A DNA stretch of 45,398 nt from SVTX01 sp045538195 (GTDB lineage Bacteria; Bacillota; Clostridia; Oscillospirales; CAG-272): the NCBI GenBank assembly GCA_045538195.1, contig JAZSRA010000084.1:1-45398 (forward strand), written 5' to 3'. Shown here in pieces: positions 7,906 to 17,037 of the stretch (the stretch's first letter is position 1; each line of letters opens with the position of its first letter). Under the pieces are notes generated by a model, which saw nothing but the letters and a program-made list of their open reading frames with translations, was not told where the DNA came from and searched no databases. A program made the position numbers and the translations under genes.

Positions 7906-10767
7906 TTATTTCTTTTTGTTTCTGACAATATGAATGATCTCAATCGCAGCCGGGATTAGGCTCGCCAGCATCAACGCGTTAAAAACAGACGTAAGATGCG
8001 ATCTGATTGCCGCCAGCAAATCAAGCTCGAATGAGCCTTGAGCAACGAATAAGATCAAGGCGCAGGCAAATAATAAGCCAAAGACGATAGTTGCAATATT
8101 GATACGTTTATTGATTTTTATTTGACGTGCTATTTCAGAGCTTGACGAGATAGCGTCAGCAAGGCTGGTGGAATCCGCGGAGGATACAACACATCCGTCG
8201 CACATGTCAAGGCGCTCAACAGACTCATAGCGCTCGGGCTTGATGACGTTTATGCTTGATACAGACCGCCCTTTGTTTTGCTCATAATAAAGATCGTTGA
8301 TCTGTGGCTCATAGGTCTGAACGCGAACCTTGATTCCGGATTTATTTAGCGAGTCAGACATTTTTAAAAATTTAGGCTTGATTCGGCTGTTGATAATGAA
8401 TCCCAATTTAGGGATGCCGTCAAACGCCATGAAAATTACGGATCTGTCAGAACCCTTGGTTGCGGTTGAGAGATTAGTGTCGGTCTTGACCTTAATGTTG
8501 TGAGCTTGCATATATTGCTTATCACCAAGCAATATGTTTATTGACGAATCGAAATAGATGTCAATGCCGTTATCGGTTATCTGATTAATTACGATCTCGT
8601 GCGAGCCGTCGCTGTAGTCTTTGATGTGTTTAGCACCTATCATTGCAAGAGGACCGCCTAAGGCATTAAATATCTCGTAAGCTATTTTTAGAGATTCGCT
8701 TGTGTCGGATCTGCCGCTGGGGTGTATTTCAGTGTATCCGGTTATTTCCAAAGAGTCACTGTCGCGGAAGATCAAGGCAGTCGCCTTTGACATTTCGTGG
8801 GGTGCCAAATTGCCAATATACGCAGTGTTTTTGTCAACCATGCAACAGGATAGTACGTAATTTATCAGAGGTGAAGAGAACAAGCACGATATCGGGAGGC
8901 TGAAAAGCAGAGTCATCATAGCCAAGGAAAGCCCCAGCATCAAGCTTTTGGTTATAAAAAACACCGATATTCCGACTATGATCGAAACTATAGGCGCTAT
9001 GCCTATAAGGTACATTGGTTTTATAACGAGATTTCCGTTTTGCGATGTTTTTCTGAAATAGCCGCTGATAAGCTTCGTTTGACGAATTATGAATTCCTGC
9101 TCGGAACCATTGTTTATTGCTCCTTGCTTTTCTGCGGTGTAAAAAGTTTCGGCGGACGCTATGATATTAAAGACTTTGCGTTCCTTTATACAGTTCAACA
9201 AGTCGGATACTAAGGATAACACCGCATATAACGAAACGCAGAATCCGAACAACATAAGGTCGTCGGGATTTATTGCTTGCGAAGAAATGGTGAATCCTAA
9301 AAGCGAAAAAATAGCATACAGAACGTATGAGGCAGCCACAAAAACAAATAGGGTATTGGGGCTTGTTTCCAATTTCATCAGTTTATTGAATCCTGAAATC
9401 AGCTTTTTATAAAGAATTGCTATTGTTACTAAAATAAGAGAAAATTCCATTAACAGAAAAGCCGGAAAACTGGTTGCTTTATCAGAAAAGAATTCAAACG
9501 AGAAGGTCAGGTAAAGTATTAATAAAGAAATTGTTGAAACAACTGACAGAAGAATTATAAGATTCCTGTTATTTATCTTATATTTTTCTTTAATCTCGGG
9601 TATCTGTTTTCTGTCTGTCAGCTCCTTGCCGCAAAATCCGAATATTTTTTTAGTAGGATCGGGAGTGAATTCTTTGTATGTCTCCAACAATATCTGCTGA
9701 GTCTTTTTATCTCCTACCTTTGCCCTTATTTCGTTATCGTAACCGAATTTTAACAAGAGAGAAATATCGTTAGAATCAAAAGCTTCTTCTTTAGGCTCCT
9801 GTTCGGTCTTTGACGCCTTGTCAGCTACTTTGCTATTTTGATGCTTGTTATGTGCAGCGATTAATTCTGTATTAGTGCCGAGTGTGGGGAGCGTTTCTTG
9901 TAACGGGTCGGATGTATATTCGGAGGGCGACAGAATTAGGCGAGGAAAGGAAGAAGATTCAATCTCATTCTCCGTATCGCTAGATATTTCAGCATTTTCT
10001 TCGCATATTGAATATTCTTCGTCTTCGACCGCAAAATCCGTATCGGGTTCATCGCTTGACGTATCGATAACAATATTTATATCTTCAATATCCTCAATAT
10101 CTTCAACGTCTTCATAATTGTCCAGAACGGCATCATCGTCGTTGATAGGATTCACAGATTCATCGTCCAAAACGTTATAGGATTGCGTTGTAACGTTTTC
10201 TTTTTCAACGTCTTCGATGATTTGGGGATCTTCGAGCGCCAAAGGAGCATCTTCGGTTTCGGGTGATGCATCGATAATGCTTTCTATAGCGTTGCCGCTT
10301 TCCTCTGGCTTGTTTTGAGCAGTTTTGCCGGAAAACATTATATTTAATACGTTATCTACTGCTACTTTGTCGTCGTTTTCAGTTTGAGGGAGATTATGTT
10401 CGCCAAGCTCGTTTTCATCAGAAGTTTCCGATTCGGCTATTTCAACAGCTTCTGTATCGTTAACCGTCAAATCACCCTGTACCGCTTCTTCTGTAACCGC
10501 TGCCGCATCTTCTTCGGAAGTGCAAGGCGTATCGATAGCATCTTCGGGTTGTAAGAAGTTTTCAGAATCAATTCGGGTAGAGTTGTTTTCAACTTCGGAT
10601 GCGAACAGTTTGCCTAAGATCTCGTTAAGCTCTGCATCTTCTTCGCTCGTAGGAGATTCAAGCAGATCGTCTTCAAGCATATCCGACGAATCTGATCCGT
10701 ACGATCTTTTAAGCTGCTCCAATATTACGTCAAGCTCGTTTTTTCCTTTTCTACTTTGCTTGGACAC
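7906..10767 (-). CDS. P1B-type ATPase-like membrane protein lacking the phosphorylation Asp
   Basis: 953 aa, GTG start behind AAGGAGG. Residues 1 to about 330 are strongly acidic and low complexity (Asp/Glu/Ser rich). A short conserved block follows (LLLKFGYDNEIRAKVGDKKT). Then come four hydrophobic helices, a soluble stretch, and a helix pair with FSLPISCLF (Cys 628) where metal P-type ATPases have LVIACPCAL. After it NTAYIGNLAPHEMSKATALIF aligns with the family's linker to DKTGT, but here the sequence is RDSDSL with Arg at 668 in the position of the phosphorylated Asp. TYE (818-820) replaces TGD. The last part (SADSTSLADAISSSSEIARQIK, then two helices) matches the region before the family's final helices. 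No TGE actuator motif is seen. It is therefore a probable pseudoenzyme, sensor or scaffold. It sits between rlmB and the TIGR03960 gene on one strand. Confidence 0.72.
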   Translation of the reverse strand: MSKQSRKGKNELDVILEQLKRSYGSDSSDMLEDDLLESPTSEEDAELNEILGKLFASEVENNSTRIDSENFLQPEDAIDTPCTSEEDAAAVTEEAVQGDLTVNDTEAVEIAESETSDENELGEHNLPQTENDDKVAVDNVLNIMFSGKTAQNKPEESGNAIESIIDASPETEDAPLALEDPQIIEDVEKENVTTQSYNVLDDESVNPINDDDAVLDNYEDVEDIEDIEDINIVIDTSSDEPDTDFAVEDEEYSICEENAEISSDTENEIESSSFPRLILSPSEYTSDPLQETLPTLGTNTELIAAHNKHQNSKVADKASKTEQEPKEEAFDSNDISLLLKFGYDNEIRAKVGDKKTQQILLETYKEFTPDPTKKIFGFCGKELTDRKQIPEIKEKYKINNRNLIILLSVVSTISLLILYLTFSFEFFSDKATSFPAFLLMEFSLILVTIAILYKKLISGFNKLMKLETSPNTLFVFVAASYVLYAIFSLLGFTISSQAINPDDLMLFGFCVSLYAVLSLVSDLLNCIKERKVFNIIASAETFYTAEKQGAINNGSEQEFIIRQTKLISGYFRKTSQNGNLVIKPMYLIGIAPIVSIIVGISVFFITKSLMLGLSLAMMTLLFSLPISCLFSSPLINYVLSCCMVDKNTAYIGNLAPHEMSKATALIFRDSDSLEITGYTEIHPSGRSDTSESLKIAYEIFNALGGPLAMIGAKHIKDYSDGSHEIVINQITDNGIDIYFDSSINILLGDKQYMQAHNIKVKTDTNLSTATKGSDRSVIFMAFDGIPKLGFIINSRIKPKFLKMSDSLNKSGIKVRVQTYEPQINDLYYEQNKGRSVSSINVIKPERYESVERLDMCDGCVVSSADSTSLADAISSSSEIARQIKINKRINIATIVFGLLFACALILFVAQGSFELDLLAAIRSHLTSVFNALMLASLIPAAIEIIHIVRNKKK

Positions 10768-10803
10768 AAACGATTCCTCCTTCTGCTGAATTTTGAAGCT
10801 ATC

Positions 10804-11685
10804 TTACTTTGTTCTGTTTTGCTTTGCCGCCTCGCAGAGAATTACAGATGCGGCTGTGGAAACGTTAAAGGAATTGACCTTGCCGTACATAGGAATAGAG
10901 GTGAGAGCATCGCAATTCTCAATTACTATCTGCGAAACTCCGTTTCCTTCGCTTCCGAATACCAGGGCGCAAGGACCTTTGAAATCTGTCTCGTAATAAG
11001 GATTACCACCGGCTTCAGCTGCAAATACCCAAACTCCTTTTTCTTTTAAAGAGAGAATAGTGTTTGATATGTTGGACACCTTTGCAATAGCCATGTGTTC
11101 GATTGCTCCTGCGGAAGCTTTTGAGACTAATGGCGTAAGACCCGTTGAACGTCTCTTGGGAATAATAATTCCGTGAGCGCCCGCACCCTCGGCACATCTT
11201 ATCAATGCGCCAAGATTATAGGGGTCGGTTATGCCGTCGGCAATAACGATAAGAGGAGCTTCTCCGCGGTCCTCCGCAATTTTCAATATATCTTCAACGC
11301 AACAATATTCCTTTTCGGATGCCATTGCGATAACGCCCTGATGGGGAGCAAAGCCTGCCATAGAGTCAAGCTTGGCTTTATCGGTTTCTACAACAGGGAT
11401 GCCTTTTTCTACTGCCATTGCCACCAAAACGACTATCGAACCTTCACGCTCTCCCTTTTGAACCAGGAGCTTATCTATTTCACGGTCAGATTTCAAAAGC
11501 TCTCTAACCGCATTTCTACCTATAACAAGACCTGCACCATCCTCGGAGTTTGCTAAAGCCTCGTCTCTTGAGGAATATTTTGTGTATTTCTCGCGATTGT
11601 CGTGGGAACGCTTCGAAAACTCTTTATTTTTGTTATTGCTGTAATGGCCGTTGCTTTTTTTACTGAATTTGTTGTTTTTTTCCAT
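10804..11685 (-). CDS. rlmB: 23S rRNA 2'-O-ribose methyltransferase, TrmH family (RlmB-type)
   Basis: 293 aa. A basic, low-complexity N-terminus (about 1-45) precedes a SpoU substrate-binding domain (GRNAVRELLKSDREIDKLLV). The catalytic SPOUT domain has motif 1 NLGALIRCAEGAGAHGIIIP, motif 2 ALVFGSEGNGVS and motif 3 IPMYGKVNSFNVSTAASVIL with the catalytic-loop Asn. All expected residues are present. It methylates a ribose using S-adenosylmethionine; 23S G2251 is the target in E. coli RlmB, though in Firmicutes the close relative YacO/TrmH can have other targets. AGGA precedes ATG. It is upstream of the pseudo-ATPase gene on the same strand, with a 36-base gap. Confidence 0.88.
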   Translation of the reverse strand: MEKNNKFSKKSNGHYSNNKNKEFSKRSHDNREKYTKYSSRDEALANSEDGAGLVIGRNAVRELLKSDREIDKLLVQKGEREGSIVVLVAMAVEKGIPVVETDKAKLDSMAGFAPHQGVIAMASEKEYCCVEDILKIAEDRGEAPLIVIADGITDPYNLGALIRCAEGAGAHGIIIPKRRSTGLTPLVSKASAGAIEHMAIAKVSNISNTILSLKEKGVWVFAAEAGGNPYYETDFKGPCALVFGSEGNGVSQIVIENCDALTSIPMYGKVNSFNVSTAASVILCEAAKQNRTK

Positions 11686-11795
11686 AATAGTGTGTCCTAT
11701 ATTTTATATAAATAATAATTAATTATATTATAACATATTTTTATCTTTTTGTATATAGATTTTTACAATTAAATTCGATTTTTACAATAAAAAAA

Positions 11796-11826
11796 CATAT
11801 CCGAAAGCGGTTTGCTTGCGGATATG
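11796..11826 (-). terminator. Terminator of the small membrane protein gene
   Basis: CATATCCG (11796-11803) pairs with CGGATATG (11819-11826), extended by AAGC/GCTT. On the minus strand it is followed by a seven-T run. It lies just past the stop codon at 11828. Confidence 0.82.
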
Positions 11827-11827
11827 C

Positions 11828-12112
11828 TCATCTTTCATCGTAATCAAAACTGTCGGGATCATCGTAACTATCGTCAGAAGTATGTTTAGAACGTCGCTTA
11901 TTACTTGCTATTATTATGAGAATAAACAAGACTGCAACTACCAGAGCTGAAAATGGTGATTTGTCAAGGGCGTTGAAAAGTGCGCCTGCTCCGGCGGATG
12001 CGAAGATACCTATTATTCCTAACAATTTACTTTTTTTAAGAAAGCCAAAGCACAAGGGAACTATTCCGCATAAAACACCGACAAAAAAACCAATAACGAT
12101 CTTTGTTCCCAT
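11828..12112 (-). CDS. Small two- to three-helix membrane protein, unknown
   Basis: 94 aa. Hydrophobic helices at about residues 4-23, 29-45 and 53-68 are followed by a charged tail ending in Asp/Glu/Tyr-rich DDPDSFDYDER. AAGGAGG lies upstream of ATG and a clear terminator follows, so the gene is real. No family is recognised. It is divergent from the PdaA-like gene. Confidence 0.75.
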   Translation of the reverse strand: MGTKIVIGFFVGVLCGIVPLCFGFLKKSKLLGIIGIFASAGAGALFNALDKSPFSALVVAVLFILIIIASNKRRSKHTSDDSYDDPDSFDYDER

Positions 12113-12246
12113 AGTGTCTACGGCACCTCCTTATAAAATGTACTTTCTTATTTTATTTTAACATGTCATTAAAAAAAAGTCAACATTATTTGAATAAATA
12201 ATACGAAGATTTTTGAGAAAAATAATATGAGAAAGGAGTTGAAACC

Positions 12247-13032
12247 ATGACAAACAAAATAACACCTTCATCGATATTATTTGTTGTATTATCAATGCTT
12301 TTCGCAATTCCGATCAGCGCAGCTAACGGTGTTGAATATAACTGGTATTGCGTACACAGAAAGGATCATTTGCAACCGTCCGCGGATCCTCAATTTAGGT
12401 TTATTGAAACCCTTGACGGTTACTATATTGACAAGCAAAACGGAGACGATTGCGAGGACAAGGTAATTTATCTCACCTTTGATGCGGGATATGAAAACGG
12501 CAATATAGAGAAAACTCTGGATATATTAAAAAGGCAAAATGTATCGGGTGCATTTTTCATTTTGGGCAATCTTATTAAATCGAATCCCGAAATCGTTACC
12601 CGTATGTTTGAAGAAGGACATCTTGTTTGTAATCATACCTATTCCCACAAGTCTATGATCAACAAGACGGCAGAAGAATTTAAAAACGAGTTGGTTTTGC
12701 TTGAAAATGCCTGCCGCGATAAAATTGGATGTAATATTGCAAAATATTACCGTCCTCCCGAAGGAAAATTTGATGAAGCGTCTTTAAGCTATGCCAGATC
12801 TATGGGATACAAAACGGTATTTTGGAGCTTTGCTTACGCTGATTGGGATAACAACAAGCAAATGACTCCTGAAAAAGCTAAAACGAAAATACTTGACAAC
12901 ATTCACAACGGAGAGGTGATGCTGCTTCATCCCACATCATCAACAAACGCTCAAATACTTGAGGAGATCATTATAACTCTCAAAGCACAAGGATATCGCT
13001 TCGGCACGTTAGACGAGCTTTGCGAACGGTAA
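12247..13032 (+). CDS. PdaA-like polysaccharide deacetylase
   Basis: 261 aa. Signal peptide about 1-26 (ending in SAA). The NodB domain carries TFDAGYENG (77-85), NHTYSH (129-134), YYRPPEGKFDE and a final HPTSS. TFDAG with Ala in place of the second Asp, and the N-terminal WYCVHRKDHLQP segment, are typical of PdaA. PdaA removes the acetyl group from muramic acid on the route to muramic delta-lactam of the spore cortex. Secreted, likely acting between forespore membranes. GAAAGGAG lies before the ATG. Its stop is five bases from the ATG of the next deacetylase, so the two form an operon. Confidence 0.85.
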   Translation: MTNKITPSSILFVVLSMLFAIPISAANGVEYNWYCVHRKDHLQPSADPQFRFIETLDGYYIDKQNGDDCEDKVIYLTFDAGYENGNIEKTLDILKRQNVSGAFFILGNLIKSNPEIVTRMFEEGHLVCNHTYSHKSMINKTAEEFKNELVLLENACRDKIGCNIAKYYRPPEGKFDEASLSYARSMGYKTVFWSFAYADWDNNKQMTPEKAKTKILDNIHNGEVMLLHPTSSTNAQILEEIIITLKAQGYRFGTLDELCER

Positions 13033-13037
13033 AAAGC

Positions 13038-13751
13038 ATGTTAAAGACAGTAAGACTTGTGTCTTTTGTTTTGATTATTGTCATAGTATTAAATATTTTA
13101 TGCACCGTAAACGTATTGGGTTCTTCACAAAATTACGGTTCTGATAACGATGTAGATATCTACCGTAAAAAAGACAATGAATTTATGAAGATAGCCCTTA
13201 CCTTTGACGACGGTCCTCACCCACGATACACTCCTCAGATACTGGACATTTTGGACAAATACGGTATCAAAGCGACTTTTTTCGCAATAGGTATCAACGC
13301 AGATCGTTATCCCGATGCAATGGAAATGGTCATAAGCAGAGGACACGAGATAGGGAATCATACCTATACGCATCCCCATGTTGACAGATTGGATTCAGTA
13401 ACTCTTTATAGCGAGGTGGAAAAATGCGAGTCTGCTCTGTATAGCCATACCGATTGTAAAACAAAGCTATTCAGACCGCCCGAGGGCATGATAGACGGCT
13501 ATGTAAAGAGCGTTATAAAGCAGCTTGACTATAAGGTTATCCTTTGGGATATAGACACTATGGATTGGGCGCATACTCCTCCCGAGAAAATTGCGCGTAA
13601 CGTAATAGACCACGTATCGTCGGGAGATATAATTCTTATGCACGACTATATTTCTTACAACAGTCCGACACCTGAGGCTCTTGAGCTTTTCATACCTGTT
13701 TTGCTTGAAAAGGGGTATAAATTCGTAGTGATAAGCGAGCTTATTTCGTAA
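13038..13751 (+). CDS. Polysaccharide deacetylase family protein (NodB domain)
   Basis: 237 aa from ATG 13038, five bases after the stop of the PdaA-like gene. An in-frame TTG at 13020 would overlap that gene; neither start has a strong ribosome site, consistent with coupling. Signal peptide or anchor about 7-28. NodB motifs are complete: TFDDGPHP (55-62), GNHTYTHPH (106-114), RPPEG and HDY near the C-terminus. The metal-binding Asp and two His are present, so it should be an active N- or O-deacetylase of cell-wall glycan. It differs from its neighbour in having the canonical TFDD. Confidence 0.88.
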   Translation: MLKTVRLVSFVLIIVIVLNILCTVNVLGSSQNYGSDNDVDIYRKKDNEFMKIALTFDDGPHPRYTPQILDILDKYGIKATFFAIGINADRYPDAMEMVISRGHEIGNHTYTHPHVDRLDSVTLYSEVEKCESALYSHTDCKTKLFRPPEGMIDGYVKSVIKQLDYKVILWDIDTMDWAHTPPEKIARNVIDHVSSGDIILMHDYISYNSPTPEALELFIPVLLEKGYKFVVISELIS

Positions 13752-13756
13752 CAAAA

Positions 13757-13785
13757 AGCTCCGAAATCCTATTGATTTCGGAGCT
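13757..13785. terminator. Bidirectional terminator between convergent genes
   Basis: AGCTCCGAAATC (13757-13768) and GATTTCGGAGCT (13774-13785), loop CTATT, with A and T runs on either side. It ends the deacetylase operon (plus) and the YesL-like gene (minus). Confidence 0.88.
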
Positions 13786-13790
13786 AAATT

Positions 13791-14792
13791 TTATTCCTGT
13801 TCGACTTCCTCGCCAATGTCGTCTATGGCTTCATCTTCTCCGTCACTACTGCTTGTAGTGCCGTTGTCAACGGGGTCTATCATATATTTTTTGATAACGG
13901 GATATGCCGCGTATGTATAAATAAACGCGCATACGCCAAGGTAATAGAGCAAGGGAAGTACAATGGCTATACCAAGTCCCACCTGAACGAGAAGGATCAT
14001 AGGAAGTATAGCGATTGCAGATACTATAACCAATCCTATGAGAGCCAGAATGTTTCTCTTTATTCCCAACACCGTGAATATCAAGGCATTCTTAAATGCT
14101 TTGATGAGCTTGATGTTAAAGGTGACTATCATCAGATAAGTGTAGAATCTGAACACTATGTAAATGATTATCAATGCGATGGTCATTATGTAGATAAAAT
14201 CGGACAGTCCGTTAGAGGGCGCGGTGAAAAAATACACCAGATTATATGCCAGAACACCCATGATCACGCAGTCGACAAGGCCCAAAATAAATCCCTGCTT
14301 AAGGTTCTTTTTAATTGCATAAAAATAGTCTGAAAAAACAAATACGCTATCGCCTCTTACAAGTCCGCGTGTTACGTATATAGAGCCTACCTTTTGCCAT
14401 CCGTAAGTAAGTGCGTAAACGAGCAGAATACCGCCTATTATCCAATAAATATGAGTGTTATTGTAGGTCGGCAAAGGGAACTGGAAGGATAAAAGTCCCA
14501 AATTAAGCGACCCTGCTAACGTTGACGCCGCCTCTTGGACTCCAAATAATGCCGCATACTCTGGATAATAGAGGGAAGGCGTTTTGGGCATTGCGAATAT
14601 ATACAGATAAGCGCAGACCAAAAGGGGAATTATTTGGAATATCATTAATATGTTCAAAGAAATGATCTTTGAAAATTTTCTTCCGAACTGCTTGAAAAAG
14701 AACGATAGATTGGGGGTTGTATCTTCACCGGGTTCTACGCCTTTTCCGTCGCGATTGAGATCAAACAATTTAAATTTTTTCTTGGTTTTCAA
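13791..14792 (-). CDS. Multi-pass membrane protein, YesL-like
   Basis: 333 aa with about six hydrophobic helices (near residues 44-68, 114-132, 172-190, 200-222, 243-262, 265-297) and an acidic C-terminal tail. The layout, with a GWQKVGSIYVTRGLVRGDSVFVFSDYF segment and KKNLKQGF between helices, resembles YesL/DUF624-type proteins, but it is longer than typical (about 200 aa) and the match is loose. The start is TTG with AGGA upstream; no better ATG is present. Function unknown. It lies upstream of a shared terminator and follows proC by 38 bases on the same strand. Confidence 0.6.
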   Translation of the reverse strand: MKTKKKFKLFDLNRDGKGVEPGEDTTPNLSFFFKQFGRKFSKIISLNILMIFQIIPLLVCAYLYIFAMPKTPSLYYPEYAALFGVQEAASTLAGSLNLGLLSFQFPLPTYNNTHIYWIIGGILLVYALTYGWQKVGSIYVTRGLVRGDSVFVFSDYFYAIKKNLKQGFILGLVDCVIMGVLAYNLVYFFTAPSNGLSDFIYIMTIALIIIYIVFRFYTYLMIVTFNIKLIKAFKNALIFTVLGIKRNILALIGLVIVSAIAILPMILLVQVGLGIAIVLPLLYYLGVCAFIYTYAAYPVIKKYMIDPVDNGTTSSSDGEDEAIDDIGEEVEQE

Positions 14793-14830
14793 TTTTGCTA
14801 ATCCTTTATATAATTAAATTTTATTCAAGA

Positions 14831-15655
14831 TTATTTTTTGCCCAATTCTTCGGCTCTTTGGGTGCATTTGTCCATAGCGCTGACTATGCCCTCGCAAAAA
14901 CGAAAGTTTTCAAGCTCCGCGATCGCCCGTTCGGTAGTGCCGCCTTTGGATGCTACGGTGGCGATCTGTTCATCGGGTGTTTTGGATTCATGCTTCATAA
15001 GCTCTGCGGCACCGATTATCGTGTCGCAGATCGCGTTAACAAGCTCTTCTTCACTCAGATTTGATTTGCCATCACATAATCCTTGCTTTTGCGCACCCTC
15101 GCACATAGCCTTTATCATCATGAAAACGTATGCGGGCGAGGATCCCGTGACGCAAATGATCTTGTTCATCTCGCTCTCGTCAATTCTTATAACGCTACCT
15201 GATGAAGCAAAGATGTTGCATATGTATTCAAAATCCTCGTCAGACACCTTATCGTTTCTGCAAACGGCAATAACTCCTTTGCCTATAAGCATAGGTGTGT
15301 TAGGCATAACGCGAATGACAGGCGCACCGTTTGCGGCTTCGGAAACCGTATCGGTAGAGATACCTGCCGCCATGGTAACAAATACCTTTTCGGAAACGTT
15401 TTTATACTCTTTCAAAAGAGGAAGGATTTCGGGAAAGCTTTGCGGCTTAACGCAAAGCATAACGTAGCGTGCGCACTCTACAGCTTCACGCAGAGAAAGG
15501 GCGATATGCGCGCCTAAGGGTCTGTATTTTTCTATCTTTTCAGCGTGTCTGTTGAATAATACGATATTTGACATATCCGGGGAGCTGGCAGCGATTCCCA
15601 TAAGGGTGGCGGTAGCCATATTTCCAACTCCAATAAAAGCAATTTTGCTTGACAT
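14831..15655 (-). CDS. proC: Pyrroline-5-carboxylate reductase
   Basis: 274 aa, the usual length. The Rossmann loop GVGNMATATL (residues 8-17) binds NAD(P)H; VKPQSFPEIL, MPNTPMLIG and GSSPAYVFMMI are family signatures. It catalyses the last step of proline synthesis, reducing 1-pyrroline-5-carboxylate to L-proline in the cytoplasm. The ATG at 15655 has only a weak GGGG site. It is likely co-transcribed with the downstream membrane protein gene. Confidence 0.93.
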   Translation of the reverse strand: MSSKIAFIGVGNMATATLMGIAASSPDMSNIVLFNRHAEKIEKYRPLGAHIALSLREAVECARYVMLCVKPQSFPEILPLLKEYKNVSEKVFVTMAAGISTDTVSEAANGAPVIRVMPNTPMLIGKGVIAVCRNDKVSDEDFEYICNIFASSGSVIRIDESEMNKIICVTGSSPAYVFMMIKAMCEGAQKQGLCDGKSNLSEEELVNAICDTIIGAAELMKHESKTPDEQIATVASKGGTTERAIAELENFRFCEGIVSAMDKCTQRAEELGKK

Positions 15656-15759
15656 AATTATCTTGCCCCGTATTTTAAAATCATTAAAATAAATTATATC
15701 ATTAAAGGGTATAAAAATTAAGTACTGTTACTCAACAAATAGCAACTTTTTTGTAAAAT

Positions 15760-16530
15760 TTATCGTAATTTATTTTTCTTTTTGGATATTTCAAACGCCA
15801 TGACGGATACGGCAGAAGTAGAGGGAAGAGAACCCATAAATTCGCGACCATAGGGAATTCTGACTGTTACGTCGGAAATATCAAGTATTTTCCTAGATAT
15901 TCCTCGCTTTTCACCGCCTATAACCAGCATAGTAGGGTTTGAAAAATTATAATCATACAGAGACACCGAGTCGCGTATTCCAGCGCACACTATCTCAAAC
16001 CCGTTTTCCTTGAAGAGCCTTACCGCATCCAAGGGGTCAGATATTGCAATATTGGCTAACTCCGATGTGCCTGCAGAGGAACGCGCGACGGTGCTTGAAA
16101 ACTCCATCCAGTTTCTTTCGGGAAGAACTATTCCGTCTATACCTGCCGCGTACAAAGAACGAACAGAATAGCCAAAGTTATAAGGATCCTCAATTCCTTC
16201 AATAAGAGCGTAAAAATTGCCATTTGTTAAAAAATTAACATTTAGATTAGGGAAGGAACGCTTAAAGCAAAGCATTACAAATCCACCGTGTGTGTTGCCG
16301 GATACCAAGGAGTCAATGAACTCAGCATCGGCGCCTATAAGCTTAAATCCCAGTTCGGCAGAGGCGTGCTGCAAAAATTTAAGCTCGTGGGACTTTTTTG
16401 CTGCGCGAGTCTCGTCAAAATATACCGTGTCGATCACACGGTCGCTGAATTTGCTTTTGATAGATTTAATTACAGCTGAAATTGAGGTCATACCCTCAAA
16501 AATATCAAATTTTTCAATGTCGTTTATCAT
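15760..16530 (-). CDS. TrmH-family (SPOUT) RNA methyltransferase, variant motif 3
   Basis: 256 aa from ATG 16530, chosen because GGAG lies six bases upstream; the longer in-frame reading to 16683 would overlap spoIIID. Motif 1 NFGYSVRSLYAAGIDGIVLP and motif 2 MLVIGGEKRGISRKIL are normal for TrmH-like enzymes. Motif 3, usually SLNVSxA, reads SLPSTSAVSV, with Pro replacing the conserved Asn. The N-terminal part (about 1-95) is a SpoU-like substrate domain. It probably methylates a ribose or is a non-catalytic RNA binder. It is divergent from spoIIID. Confidence 0.78.
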   Translation of the reverse strand: MINDIEKFDIFEGMTSISAVIKSIKSKFSDRVIDTVYFDETRAAKKSHELKFLQHASAELGFKLIGADAEFIDSLVSGNTHGGFVMLCFKRSFPNLNVNFLTNGNFYALIEGIEDPYNFGYSVRSLYAAGIDGIVLPERNWMEFSSTVARSSAGTSELANIAISDPLDAVRLFKENGFEIVCAGIRDSVSLYDYNFSNPTMLVIGGEKRGISRKILDISDVTVRIPYGREFMGSLPSTSAVSVMAFEISKKKNKLR

Positions 16531-16613
16531 AAAAAACTCCAAAAAAGGTATTTTAGTAATCGTAATGTCATATATATTACCAATGCAACAAATATAACTG
16601 TGAGGTAACTGTA

Positions 16614-16880
16614 ATGATGTATCTGGCATCCGGTAAGGACCGTTGCGTAATACTGGGACTGTATATTGTGGAAAATAATGCAACGGTAAGAGCTACCGCA
16701 ACAAGATTTGGGATAAGTAAAAGCACAGTACATAAGGATGTCACACAGGTCTTGAAGAATACTAATAAATCACTATACCTGGACGTTAAAAGCGTTCTTG
16801 CAAAAAATAAGGAAGAACGGCACCTGCGCGGCGGTGAGGCAACCAAGAAAAAATATATGGAGGAGAAAAAGATAATTTAA
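16614..16880 (+). CDS. spoIIID: Stage III sporulation transcription factor SpoIIID
   Basis: 88 aa. The helix-turn-helix segment VRATATRFGISKSTVHKDVT (about 25-44) and the C-terminal RHLRGGEATKKKY are diagnostic of SpoIIID, the mother-cell regulator that works under sigma-E to switch genes on and off before sigma-K. Length agrees with Bacillus SpoIIID (about 93 aa). GAGGT precedes two adjacent ATG codons (16614 and 16617). The upstream region has CATATATA near 16567-16574 and a GGTATTT block about 15 bases before it, a plausible sigma-E promoter, not proven. It marks the organism as a spore former. Confidence 0.94.
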   Translation: MMYLASGKDRCVILGLYIVENNATVRATATRFGISKSTVHKDVTQVLKNTNKSLYLDVKSVLAKNKEERHLRGGEATKKKYMEEKKII

Positions 16881-17037
16881 TCGAAATCAACCGGTGATTG
16901 GTGTCCTTGTGGGCAGATTTTATAAATGGACCCAAAGTAAGGGTTGATTTGGCTGTTTTTAGCGTAAAGGAATATATAGTAAAATAATCATTTGTACAAA
17001 AACAACGCAAAAGAGAAGCAGGTTTATCATAATACAT

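Noticed and set aside
16531..16683. N-terminal extension of the second TrmH-family gene
   Set aside because: It overlaps the divergent spoIIID gene and lacks a ribosome site; the ATG at 16530 has GGAG six bases upstream.
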